Shown: piece by piece, positions 8,070-17,488 of the stretch
Layout of the letters: each line of letters starts with the position of its first letter
Numbering within the stretch: the first letter of the stretch is position 1
From: Streptomyces violens
GTDB lineage: Bacteria > Actinomycetota > Actinomycetes > Streptomycetales > Streptomycetaceae
DNA length: 64,000 nt
Assembly: GCF_000717745.1 (NCBI RefSeq)
Contig: NZ_JOBH01000018.1
Coordinates: 1-64,000 of the forward strand
Direction of reading: 5' to 3'
The notes under the pieces: model-generated
The model's database searches: none
What the model was told of the DNA's origin: nothing
Seen by the model: the letters and a program-made list of their open reading frames with translations, nothing else
Made by a program: the position numbers and the translations under genes

Positions 8070-9956
8070 GTGGAAGGTCTCGACACACTCACCAACGCTC
8101 TCGCGAGGCGCACGCCTGAACAGCTCGCCGCGCTCCTCGCCCGGCATGCCGAGCCCCTCTCGCGCCGCCCCGCGCCGGCCCGGCTCCGTGAACTGGCCGC
8201 GTCCCTGTGGTCGTACGAAACGCTGCACCAGGTAGTGCTGGGGCTCGACCGGCCGTCCCTCCAGGTGCTGGCCGCGACCGCCCGGATAAGCCAGGAGCGC
8301 GCCCGGGAGGCCGCGCACGGGCCGGCCGCCCCCGATCCGGGCGCCGGCTATCAGTCCCTCATGGCCCACAGCCTGGCCTTTCCGGATCTGGCGGCGGAGC
8401 CGGTGCCGGTGGCGGACGTGTACGCGGCGTTCGGTGGGGAACGGGACGCTGTCGGGGCGGCGTTGGAGGCGCTGTACGAGGCGGGGCTCGCCGCGCCGAC
8501 GGAGGACGGCCGGGTGGTCGTACCGCCGCGTACGGCGCAGCTGATCGGTGGTCATGACCTCGGCGCGTTCGAGCCCGAGCCCTTGCCGAGTACGCATACC
8601 CGTACGGGTACAGACGCAGGTAACGGACCGGTCGAGGAGCGGGCCCTGACGGCCGAGTCGCAGGCGGCGGCGTCCGCCCTCGCCGGAGCCCTGGAGCGGC
8701 TGCTCGCCACGCTGGCGGTACAGCCCGCGGCGCTGCGCAAGTCCGGTGGGCCCGCCGTACGCGAGATCAGGCGGCTGGCGAAGGCGGCCGGCACCTCCGA
8801 GCCCCGTACCCGGCTCCTGCTCGACCTCGCGCTGGCGGCCGACCTGATCGCCCTGAGCCGTACGCCCACCGGCACCGTCGCGCTGCCCACCAGCGGGTAC
8901 GACGACTGGCTCGCGCTGCCGCCCGGTGAACGGCTGCTGCCGGTCCTCACCGCGTGGGCCCGGCACTGGGCGATCGCGACGTGGACGCCGTTCGGGGAGA
9001 CCCCGACGGCCCTGGAGCGCGGGGACGACCGCCGTGCGCCCGCCCTGCGCCACGGCCTCCTCGCCGCCCTCGCCACCAGCACGAACACGGCCACCGGTGG
9101 CCGTGCCGCGCCCGGACCCGGCGTCCCGATCCCGCCCCCGGACGCGGCGTCGCTGGAGGCGCTGCGGCCCCTGGTGGCGATCGCCGGCTGGCACCGCCCG
9201 CTGGCCGTCGCCGACGAGCCGATGATCCTCGAACGCGCCGCCCACACACTGGATGAGGCCGCCTTCCTGGGCCTCGTCGCCTACGGGACTCTCACGCCCG
9301 TCGGCCAGGCCCTCCTTCGTGCGGAGAGGGACGCCGATCCGGACCCGTTGCGCGCGGCACTGCGTACGCTGCTGTCCCCGCCGCTCGAACAGGCCCTGTT
9401 CCAGGGTGATCTGACGGCCATCGTGCCGGGGCCGCCCTCGGCCGAGCTGTCCGCGCTGCTCGAGCTCACCGCCGACCGCGAGTCCGACGACAGCGCCACC
9501 GCTTGGCGGTTCAGCGGCGCCTCCATCCGCCGGGCACTGGACGCGGGCCGCACCGCTGACACGCTGATCGACGACCTCACCGCGGCGTCCGCCACGGGGC
9601 CGCTGCCGCATCCGCTGACGTACCTGATCAAGGACACGGCGCGTACGCACGGGCGCATACGGGTCGTGCGCGCCGGCTGCTGCATCCGTTCCGACGATGC
9701 CGCGCTCGTCCATGAGCTGACCGCCCACCGGGCGCTGCGTGACCTCGGGCTGCGGGCGATCGCGCCGACCGTGCTCGTCAGCGCGCAGGAGCCGGGCCCC
9801 ACCCTGGATGCCCTGCGTGCGGCCGGTTACGCCCCGGCCCTCGAAGCCGAGACCGGTACGACCGTCGTCGAACGCACGGCTGCGCACCGGAGCCGGGCCC
9901 CGCTCCGGAAGCCCACCGATCACCTTGCCCTGGCCCGGCGCCTCCTGGACGGCTGA
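8070..9956 (+). CDS. Helicase-associated domain protein (XPB/Ssl2-like N-terminal region)
   Basis: This is a 628-residue protein starting at GTG. The N-terminal residues 1-120 (EGLDTLTNALARRTPEQLAALL...) and the C-terminal third (about 380-628, containing DPLRAALRTLL and LTAIVPGPPSAEL) match what I know as the helicase-associated C-terminal domain family found with actinobacterial XPB-like proteins. No Walker A or DEAD motif is visible, so it is not itself a helicase. It lies 71 bases after the SWIM gene on the same strand, and I infer a three-gene unit SNF2 helicase / SWIM protein / this accessory factor. A role as a DNA-binding or helicase-loading partner is inference. Confidence 0.75.
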   Translation: MEGLDTLTNALARRTPEQLAALLARHAEPLSRRPAPARLRELAASLWSYETLHQVVLGLDRPSLQVLAATARISQERAREAAHGPAAPDPGAGYQSLMAHSLAFPDLAAEPVPVADVYAAFGGERDAVGAALEALYEAGLAAPTEDGRVVVPPRTAQLIGGHDLGAFEPEPLPSTHTRTGTDAGNGPVEERALTAESQAAASALAGALERLLATLAVQPAALRKSGGPAVREIRRLAKAAGTSEPRTRLLLDLALAADLIALSRTPTGTVALPTSGYDDWLALPPGERLLPVLTAWARHWAIATWTPFGETPTALERGDDRRAPALRHGLLAALATSTNTATGGRAAPGPGVPIPPPDAASLEALRPLVAIAGWHRPLAVADEPMILERAAHTLDEAAFLGLVAYGTLTPVGQALLRAERDADPDPLRAALRTLLSPPLEQALFQGDLTAIVPGPPSAELSALLELTADRESDDSATAWRFSGASIRRALDAGRTADTLIDDLTAASATGPLPHPLTYLIKDTARTHGRIRVVRAGCCIRSDDAALVHELTAHRALRDLGLRAIAPTVLVSAQEPGPTLDALRAAGYAPALEAETGTTVVERTAAHRSRAPLRKPTDHLALARRLLDG

Positions 9957-9992
9957 GGCGTCTCTTGGCGGACTGAGGCGTCTCTTGGAGGG
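9953..9992 (+). repeat. Tandem 20-bp duplication across the stop codon of the upstream gene
   Basis: The 20-base unit beginning CTGAGGCGTCTCTTGG occurs at 9953-9972 and 9973-9992, differing in two or three positions, with a third partial copy (CTGAGGGG) following. Each copy carries a TGA. The first is the real stop codon of the helicase-associated gene, so the others look like duplicated 3' ends. Confidence 0.75.
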
Positions 9993-10139
9993 CTGAGGGG
10001 AGGAAGCCCGCCGGCCGGCTGTCCGTGCGGCCGGAGAGCCTCCCGCTTCATGATCAACTACACGGCGCCGGAGGTCAACGACGCGCAGGGGCGGCCCCCT
10101 GTCGGCCCACGTACGAAGCCGGGGCGGCAGAATGACGGC

Positions 10140-10787
10140 GTGCGGCTCGAAGCGATCACCTGGGAACGGCTGACCGATGCGCTCGCCGAGGAGGTGGCGG
10201 GCACGACGGCACAGGACGGCAGTCCCTGGCTGCGGGTGGGCATCGACGCGGCCCCCGCCGCCCGCCCCGGGGAGCTGGCTGGGCGGCTCGCCGAAGCGCT
10301 GCGGCTGCGCGGCCGTTTCGTACAGAAGAGCGGCACGTACGGGTTTCTGCGGCCCGCGTCGCTGCGTCTGGAGTACGGGCGCCACGATCCGGACGCGTAC
10401 TACGACGAGTGGTTCGACCGGCAGGCGCTGTGGCGGGAGGTGTTCAACCCGCTGGAGGCCGGGGGCAGTGGCCGGGTGCTCCCGGACCTGTGGGATCCGG
10501 AGCGGGACCGGGCGACGCGCAGCCCGTATGTCGCGCTGCCGCCCGGCGGCGTGCTGATCCTGCACGGGCCGTTGCTGCTCGGGCAGTGGTTCCCGTTCGA
10601 CCTCACCGTGCACCTCGGGCTGTCGCCGGGCGCACTGGAGCGGCGCACGGAGGCGGGCGAGCGGTGGACGCTGCCGGCGTTCGCGCGGTACGAGGTGGAG
10701 GTGGGCCCCAGGGAGGCCGCAGACGTCGTCGTACGGGCCGATGATCCGAACCGCCCGGCGTGGAGCGGCATCGGCCAGGGCCGGTAG
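10140..10787 (+). CDS. Uridine kinase-like protein with degenerate P-loop
   Basis: This 215-residue protein has the layout of actinobacterial uridine kinase-like P-loop proteins: an initial RVGIDAA strand, a GRFVQKSG region, the motif DPDAYYDEWFDRQAL near residues 82-98, and a GGVLILHGPLLL strand near 136-147. The Walker A position reads GIDAAPAARPGE instead of GxxGxGKT/S, so the lysine and the Gly-rich loop are gone. Catalytic phosphoryl transfer by the usual mechanism is therefore doubtful. I chose the GTG at 10140, which aligns with the family start; an ATG at 10050 would add 30 residues without similarity. It is likely a pseudokinase or nucleotide-binding relic, with function unknown. Confidence 0.65.
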   Translation: MRLEAITWERLTDALAEEVAGTTAQDGSPWLRVGIDAAPAARPGELAGRLAEALRLRGRFVQKSGTYGFLRPASLRLEYGRHDPDAYYDEWFDRQALWREVFNPLEAGGSGRVLPDLWDPERDRATRSPYVALPPGGVLILHGPLLLGQWFPFDLTVHLGLSPGALERRTEAGERWTLPAFARYEVEVGPREAADVVVRADDPNRPAWSGIGQGR

Positions 10788-10853
10788 GGCGGCTGGTCAG
10801 GGTGCTGACGGGCCCTCATCGGACCTTGATCCACTGCCCGTTACCGTGAGGCC

Positions 10854-11309
10854 ATGGCAATCGACGAAGTGGGCGAACAGGTGGCGGCGCTGCCGGGCAG
10901 CACCGGAGCGACGGCGACCGTGGAGGCGCGGCCGCGGACGGTCGGCGCGGTCCGGACGGTGTACGCGCCGGACCCCGACGGCGACCCGGACCCCGGCGAG
11001 ATCGTGTGGACCTGGGTGCCGTACGAGGAGAACGACGGGCGCGGCAAGGACCGGCCCGTGCTGGTCGTCGCCCGCGAGCGGACGGGCACGCTGCTCGCCG
11101 TGCAGCTGTCCAGCAAGCGGCACGACGACCGGGAGTGGGTGGCGATCGGCTCCGGGCCCTGGGACCGCGCCGGGCGCCCCTCGTGGATCGCCCTCGACCG
11201 GGTGCTGCGGGTGCATCCGGACGGGATGCGGCGGGAAGCCTGCGCGCTGGACCGGGGCCGCTTCAATCTGGTCGTGAACCGGCTGCGGGAGCGGTACGGC
11301 TGGCGCTGA
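10854..11309 (+). CDS. PemK/MazF-type toxin-like protein without antitoxin
   Basis: This 151-residue protein has a PemK/MazF core from about residue 40. IVWTWVPYEENDGRGKDRPVLVVA corresponds to the G(x)IVWV...R-PVLVV beta-barrel start of the family, followed by VQLSSK near residue 83. The first 35 residues are an Ala/Thr-rich extension. PemK/MazF proteins are sequence-specific endoribonucleases that are normally held by a small upstream antitoxin. No antitoxin frame is visible in the 66 bases upstream or immediately downstream. A TACCGT hexamer at 10842-10847 lies six bases before the ATG, suggesting a leaderless transcript. Whether the protein is active is not evident from the sequence. Confidence 0.75.
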   Translation: MAIDEVGEQVAALPGSTGATATVEARPRTVGAVRTVYAPDPDGDPDPGEIVWTWVPYEENDGRGKDRPVLVVARERTGTLLAVQLSSKRHDDREWVAIGSGPWDRAGRPSWIALDRVLRVHPDGMRREACALDRGRFNLVVNRLRERYGWR

Positions 11310-11328
11310 GCCCCCGCGCGTATGGAGA

Positions 11329-11880
11329 TCAGCCGCCGTCCGCCACGGCCAGGATCTTGTTGACGGTGTTCCAGTTGCGGGCGGTGGCCGTGACGCCCAG
11401 CTTCAGGCTCGCCGCCGTGACGGCCGCGGCGAGCCTCGAACGCCCGACGCCCTCCGGGCACCAGAGGTAGAGGTCGCGGCCGAGCAGCCGGAAGGTGTCC
11501 GGCGCGTACCCGGCCGGGTCCAGGGCGTCCAGCGGGGCCGTGTCGGCGGGCGGCTCCGACAGAAACGTGACGTGCAGCGTCTTGGGCTCCGCCACCGCCT
11601 CCGGGAACGGGTTGGCCGCGAGGGTGGCGGCGATCTCGTCGCGGGTGCGGACCAGGACCGGTACGGAGAAGCCCAGCGCGGCCGCGAAACCGGCCTCCAG
11701 GGCGCGCGCGGTCTCCTCCGGAGGGACGCCGGGGTCGGCGAAGACGATGTTGCCGGTCTGGAGGAGGACGGTGACGTCCTGGAAGCCCAGCTCCGCCATC
11801 AGCGCGCGCTGCCGCGCCACGGGGAACTTGTGGTGCCCTCCGACGTTGATGCCGCGGAGCAGGGCGACCTGACGGGACAT
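11329..11880 (-). CDS. DUF1697 domain protein
   Basis: This 183-residue protein begins MSRQVALLRGINVGGH and contains the LQTGNIVF and LSEPP elements of the DUF1697 family over nearly its full length. The biochemical function of this family is not known to me. It starts 12 bases after the ogt stop on the same strand, so the two are almost certainly co-transcribed. That would put DUF1697 under the damage-type promoter at 12475-12497. An association with alkylation repair is a hypothesis from this arrangement, not something the protein sequence shows. Confidence 0.8.
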   Translation of the reverse strand: MSRQVALLRGINVGGHHKFPVARQRALMAELGFQDVTVLLQTGNIVFADPGVPPEETARALEAGFAAALGFSVPVLVRTRDEIAATLAANPFPEAVAEPKTLHVTFLSEPPADTAPLDALDPAGYAPDTFRLLGRDLYLWCPEGVGRSRLAAAVTAASLKLGVTATARNWNTVNKILAVADGG

Positions 11881-11892
11881 GCGCGGGACCTT

Positions 11893-12468
11893 TCAGAAGA
11901 GCGGCTGCGGCAACACGCCTTCGAGGGCCAGGAGCTGCCGCTTGGTCTCCAGGCCGCCGCCGAAGCCGCCGAGCCCGCCGCCGCTCTCGACGACGCGGTG
12001 GCACGGCACGACGACCGGCAGCGGATTGGAGCCCATGGCGGCGCCCACCGCGCGGGCGGCGCCCGGCTCGCCGACCCGGTCGGCCAGGTCCTGATAGCCG
12101 ACGACCGTGCCGTACGGCACGCCGGCGGCCAGCTCGCGCAGCACCCGCTCGTTGAAGCCCGAGGACAGCGACCAGTCCAGCGGAACCGTGAAGTCCCGCA
12201 GCTCACCGGCGAAGTACGCGACGAGCTCGGTGACGGCCGTGTCCACCGCCGGTATCGCGGCGACCGGCTCGGCACCGAACGCGCCGCGCAGCCGGGCGAG
12301 CGACCTGGTCCGGGCCCTGTCGTCGGCGTGGAAGACGACCAGGGCCAGGCCCGCGTCGGTGCCCGCGAGCAGGAGCGGGCCGATGGGGGTCTCCAGCATG
12401 CGCCAGGCCCAGTCGCGCGGCGGCCTCTCGCGCTCCTCGGAAATCGTCTGCTCCTCGGAAATGGTCAC
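11893..12468 (-). CDS. ogt: Methylated-DNA-[protein]-cysteine S-methyltransferase
   Basis: This 191-residue O6-alkylguanine-DNA alkyltransferase removes alkyl groups from guanine by suicidal transfer to its own cysteine. The active-site motif PCHRVV is present near residue 155, preceded by the DNA-binding region (VGAAMGSNPLPVVV) and followed by GGFGGGLETKRQLL. Length and domain order are normal for single-domain Ogt with an N-terminal RNase H-like region. Translation starts at GTG 12468. The first 12 codons contain a short in-tandem duplication encoding TISEEQTISEE. A perfect RecA-NDp-type promoter ends six bases before the start codon, so the mRNA is probably leaderless and damage-inducible. 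DUF1697 follows in the same transcript. Confidence 0.93.
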   Translation of the reverse strand: MTISEEQTISEERERPPRDWAWRMLETPIGPLLLAGTDAGLALVVFHADDRARTRSLARLRGAFGAEPVAAIPAVDTAVTELVAYFAGELRDFTVPLDWSLSSGFNERVLRELAAGVPYGTVVGYQDLADRVGEPGAARAVGAAMGSNPLPVVVPCHRVVESGGGLGGFGGGLETKRQLLALEGVLPQPLF

Positions 12469-12474
12469 GGCTTC

Positions 12475-12497
12475 AGCCTAGGACCCCCCACTGACAA
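12475..12497 (-). promoter_or_regulatory. RecA-NDp/PafBC-type DNA-damage promoter of ogt
   Basis: Read on the minus strand this is TTGTCAGTG, eight bases (GGGGGTCC), then TAGGCT, exactly the tTGTCRGTG-N8-TANNNT pattern described for RecA-independent damage promoters in mycobacteria. The -10 hexamer ends six bases before the GTG of ogt. Confidence 0.85.
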
Positions 12498-12549
12498 TCG
12501 CCGTGGAGAGAAACCGGCGAAGCCGTGAGCACCTCCGGGGTGCGGCGGA

Positions 12550-13443
12550 TTACGCGGCCGGGATCAGGTACCCGGAGTTCTTCAGGGCGTTCCTCACGAC
12601 GTCCGGGGTGTTGGTGATGATGCCGTCGACGCCCCAGCTCGCGACCTTCTTGGCCGTGGCCGCGTCGTTGACGGTCCAGGTGTAGACCTCCAGCGGACGT
12701 CCGTGCGCGCCCTGGAACGCGTGCACGGCCGAGACGTACGCCATGTTGAGCGTCTTGTAGCTGGGATTGATCTGGTCCGTGAACTTCGCGTACTCGGGCA
12801 GGTCGGCGATGGCCGGAGTGCCCAGGAAGCCGGTCTTGATGTCCGGGCGCAGTTCGTGGACCTTCTTGACCGAGGCGGCGTTGAAGCTCTGGAGGATCAG
12901 CCGGTGCTTCACGTGCTGTCGGTCCAGCCAGCCCTCCTCCCGCAGCTTCCGCAGGATCTCCGCCTCGATACCGGGGTAGAGCTCGGGCGCCTTCAGCTCC
13001 ATCAGCAGCTTCTGGTCATTACGGGTGACCGCGTCCATGTAGCGCTCGAGCGTGGGGACCCGCTCGCCCTTGAACTTCGCGTTGAACCAGCTCCCCGCGT
13101 CCAGCTTCTCGATCTCGCCGAGGGTGAAGTCGGAGATCTTCCACGGAGCCCGGCCGGGGTACACCTCCTCGACGTTGGTCGTGCGGTTGAGCGTCGTGTC
13201 GTGCATGACGATCAACTTGCCGTCCTTGGTGCGCTGGACGTCGTTCTCCACCCAGGTGACGCCCATACGGTCTGCGGCGTCGACGGCGGCGATGGTGTTC
13301 TCGGGGGCGTAGGCCGAGGCTCCTCTGTGCGCGACGGTGACCGGTCTGTTCGGGTGGTCCGCGGCCTGGGCGGCGGCGGTGGGGAGGCAGAGCGCCGTCA
13401 GCCCCACGAGCGCGCCGGCAGCGGCGGCTGGCCGAATGTGCAT
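12550..13443 (-). CDS. Secreted glycerophosphodiester phosphodiesterase
   Basis: This 297-residue protein hydrolyses glycerophosphodiesters (deacylated phospholipids) to glycerol 3-phosphate and an alcohol. A Sec signal peptide (about residues 1-28, ending AAAQA) indicates export. The GDPD TIM-barrel signature is intact: AHRGAS near 39-44, PENT near 48, VENDV near 66 (Glu and Asp metal ligands), MHDTTLNRTT near 80 (catalytic His), LMELK near 140, and a terminal VDGIITNTP. It is most like GlpQ-type enzymes. A PHO-box-like direct repeat lies 70-100 bases upstream, as expected for a phosphate-scavenging enzyme. The gene is convergent with none of its neighbours and appears monocistronic. Confidence 0.92.
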   Translation of the reverse strand: MHIRPAAAAGALVGLTALCLPTAAAQAADHPNRPVTVAHRGASAYAPENTIAAVDAADRMGVTWVENDVQRTKDGKLIVMHDTTLNRTTNVEEVYPGRAPWKISDFTLGEIEKLDAGSWFNAKFKGERVPTLERYMDAVTRNDQKLLMELKAPELYPGIEAEILRKLREEGWLDRQHVKHRLILQSFNAASVKKVHELRPDIKTGFLGTPAIADLPEYAKFTDQINPSYKTLNMAYVSAVHAFQGAHGRPLEVYTWTVNDAATAKKVASWGVDGIITNTPDVVRNALKNSGYLIPAA

Positions 13444-13512
13444 ACGGACTCCTCGGATTGGACGTCGGCGGGGGGCGGTCGGCGGCAGGTTCCCAGCGGC
13501 GGTGTACTGGAA

Positions 13513-13541
13513 GATAGGTCAGAGATGGACATAAATTGAAC
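13513..13541 (-). promoter_or_regulatory. PHO-box-like PhoP operator
   Basis: On the minus strand there are three heptamers at 11-base spacing: GTTCAAT, GTCCATC and ACCTATC. The Streptomyces PHO box is made of 11-base direct repeat units whose first seven bases approximate GTTCACC. The first two units fit reasonably and the third is degenerate. The position upstream of a glycerophosphodiesterase is biologically sensible. Confidence 0.5.
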
Positions 13542-13892
13542 GAGAAGTGTCGTGTGTTCCGGGTTTGGGACCGTACGGGGACGATTTGTGCGGCATGATC
13601 ACGCAACGGAGTTTCTGGCCAAGGCCGGGGAAACCAGCGCTTGACCGCTGTTCCAGGGCGCCTGGTGGCAGATCGTCGCCTTTTGGGCGACGGGCGGCTT
13701 TGGCCGGTTCACCTCTTGCGTACGGTTGCGCCGCCACCGGTGAGTGCCGGAGGGGCGGCCAGGGGGAGCTCGGGGGAGCCGGTGGCCGTCCGGGCCGCAC
13801 GGGCCGGAAGGGCTTCCTGACGCGGAAAGTGCCTCGTGACGGCGGGTGCGCGGACGCTTCCGCGGCGTCGGCGCCGGCGTTATGGACGCCGG

Positions 13893-13915
13893 TTGTCAGT
13901 GGTGGGTCGTACGGT
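13893..13915 (+). promoter_or_regulatory. RecA-NDp/PafBC-type DNA-damage promoter of uvrB
   Basis: TTGTCAGTG, eight bases (GTGGGTCG), then TACGGT. The -10 hexamer ends seven bases before the uvrB ATG at 13923, so transcription should begin at or near the start codon. Confidence 0.85.
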
Positions 13916-13922
13916 GGGTTCC

Positions 13923-16079
<2,157 letters not shown>

Positions 16080-16098
16080 GCGGGGAAGCGGGGAAAAC

Positions 16099-16131
16099 GG
16101 TAGGCGTACGGGCGCGGCCCGTGCGCCTACC
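16099..16131 (+). terminator. Terminator hairpin after uvrB
   Basis: A 15-base arm beginning GGTAGGCGTACGGGC pairs with GCCCGTGCGCCTACC across a very short loop, 20 bases after the uvrB stop. There is no U-run, which is usual in this genus. Confidence 0.75.
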
Positions 16132-16234
16132 GACGCATTGAGAGGAAGGCGGACCTTTCCCTTTGCACCTGCTCTGACCAGTGCTTTTGCCTAACTCTTT
16201 ACTTTTCCATGGCGTTCCTTTACGCTCATTTGTG

Positions 16235-16398
16235 CGGAGGGGAGTATTCCCGCCTGCGGCGTACCCGTCATCACGGATCGGTTGGAGATCCCGGGGCGCC
16301 GGCCCACTAAGCGTCGCGGAACAGTCCGCGATCTCGGGGCGGAAGAGACCTCCGGCAGCGACGACGCTGTGAGTGCCGTTACGAATCTGCCGGAGGAG
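16235..16398 (+). promoter_or_regulatory. yybP-ykoY-type manganese riboswitch upstream of terC
   Basis: The leader has the order expected of this class: a P1 5' strand CGGAGG (16235-16240) running into GGGGAGTA, a CGTCATCACG loop element near 16266-16275, further hairpins, then GAGACC leading into the P1 3' strand CCTCCG (16349-16354). The same 3' strand lies inside CCTCCGGCAG (16349-16358), which is a perfect complement of CTGCCGGAGG (16387-16396), the sequence containing the terC Shine-Dalgarno. P1 formation would free the ribosome-binding site, and loss of P1 would mask it. That predicts translation switched on by Mn2+. The family assignment rests on remembered conserved elements. Confidence 0.72.
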
Positions 16399-16400
16399 CA

Positions 16401-17402
16401 GTGGACGTTTCCCTGAACCTGTGGGTGCTGACCATTCTTGGTCTGTGCGCCCTCATCGCCGCCGATTTCTTCATCGGCGGCCGCAAGCCGCACGACGTGA
16501 GCATCAAGGAAGCCGGTATCTGGACCGGTGTCTGGATCGCGCTCGCCGCCCTCTTCGGGCTCGGGCTCTTCCTCTTCGGCGGCGGACAGCCGGCCGGTGA
16601 GTTCTTCGCCGGCTTCATCACCGAGAAGTCGCTGAGCGTCGACAACCTCTTCGTCTTCGTCCTGATCATGGCGAAGTTCGCGGTGCCGTCGATATACCAG
16701 CAGCGGGTGCTGATGATCGGCGTACTGATAGCGCTCGTGCTGCGGGCCGTCTTCATCGGTGCCGGCGCGGCGATCATCGCCAACTTCTCCTGGGTCTTCT
16801 ACATCTTCGGTGCCTTCCTCATCTGGACCGCCTGGAAGCTCATCCAGGAGGCGCGCGCCGAGGAGCAGGACGAGGAGTTCGAGGAGAACCGCTTCCTGAA
16901 GATGGTCGAGCGGCGCTTCCCGTCGACCGACAAGTACCACGGCACGAAGCTGTTCATCGTGGAGAACGGCAAGCGCCTGATGACGCCGATGCTGATCGTC
17001 ATGCTGGCGATCGGCACCACCGACGTCCTCTTCGCGCTGGACTCGATCCCCGCGATCTTCGGTCTCACCCAGGACCCGTACATCGTCTTCACGGCCAACG
17101 CCTTCGCCCTGATGGGTCTGCGGCAGCTGTACTTCCTCATCGGCGGACTGCTGAAGAAGCTGGTCCACCTCTCGTACGGCCTGTCGGTCATCCTCGGCTT
17201 CATCGGCGTGAAGCTGGTGCTGCACGCGCTGCACGAGTCCGGGGTGCACGTCCCGGAGATCAGCATTCCGGTCTCGCTGGGCGTCATCTGCGCCGTGCTG
17301 GTCGTCACGACGATCACCAGCCTGCGCGCCTCGAAGAAGCAGGCGCAGGCCGAGGCCGCCGCTGAGGCGGAGGGCAAGGACAAGGACTCCATAGGCGCCT
17401 GA
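16401..17402 (+). CDS. TerC family integral membrane protein (probable metal exporter)
   Basis: This 333-residue polytopic membrane protein has about seven to nine hydrophobic segments. The hallmark SVDNLFVF motif is near residues 75-82 and the second acidic motif TTDVLFALDSIPA near 206-218, both typical of TerC/Alx proteins. These are linked to manganese export and to metalation of exported proteins. A charged cytoplasmic loop (about 150-180) and a charged C-terminal tail flank the membrane parts. It starts with GTG, two bases after GGAGGAG. That Shine-Dalgarno lies in the riboswitch expression platform, which supports Mn2+ as the signal. Named for tellurite resistance, but a metal-homeostasis role is more likely here. 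Confidence 0.9.
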   Translation: MDVSLNLWVLTILGLCALIAADFFIGGRKPHDVSIKEAGIWTGVWIALAALFGLGLFLFGGGQPAGEFFAGFITEKSLSVDNLFVFVLIMAKFAVPSIYQQRVLMIGVLIALVLRAVFIGAGAAIIANFSWVFYIFGAFLIWTAWKLIQEARAEEQDEEFEENRFLKMVERRFPSTDKYHGTKLFIVENGKRLMTPMLIVMLAIGTTDVLFALDSIPAIFGLTQDPYIVFTANAFALMGLRQLYFLIGGLLKKLVHLSYGLSVILGFIGVKLVLHALHESGVHVPEISIPVSLGVICAVLVVTTITSLRASKKQAQAEAAAEAEGKDKDSIGA

Positions 17403-17425
17403 CCGAGGCGCCGGAGCGGCACATA

Positions 17426-17470
17426 ACAGTGCGCGGTGTGCGGGCCTCTCGCCCGTACACCGCGCACTGT
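17426..17470. terminator. Bidirectional terminator between terC and the MBL hydrolase
   Basis: A perfect 20-base inverted repeat (arms 17426-17445 and 17451-17470, beginning ACAGTGCGCGG) has a five-base loop. It lies between two convergent genes and could serve both. Confidence 0.88.
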
Positions 17471-17488
17471 CGTCGTTTCCGGTGGCTC

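Larger units (their letters stand above)
13444..13922. other. Divergent intergenic region between the glycerophosphodiesterase and uvrB
   Basis: Nearly 480 bases without a convincing gene. The left part holds the glycerophosphodiesterase promoter with a PHO-box-like array at 13513-13541. The right end holds the uvrB promoter at 13893-13915. The middle (about 13560-13880) contains several long but codon-atypical open frames and GC-rich potential hairpins; I recognise no known RNA family there. Confidence 0.5.

Noticed and set aside
13560..13880. Possible ydaO-type (c-di-AMP) riboswitch before uvrB
   Set aside because: Only a GGGGAAACCA-like fragment is present; the other conserved blocks are missing, and uvrB appears leaderless from a promoter downstream of this region.
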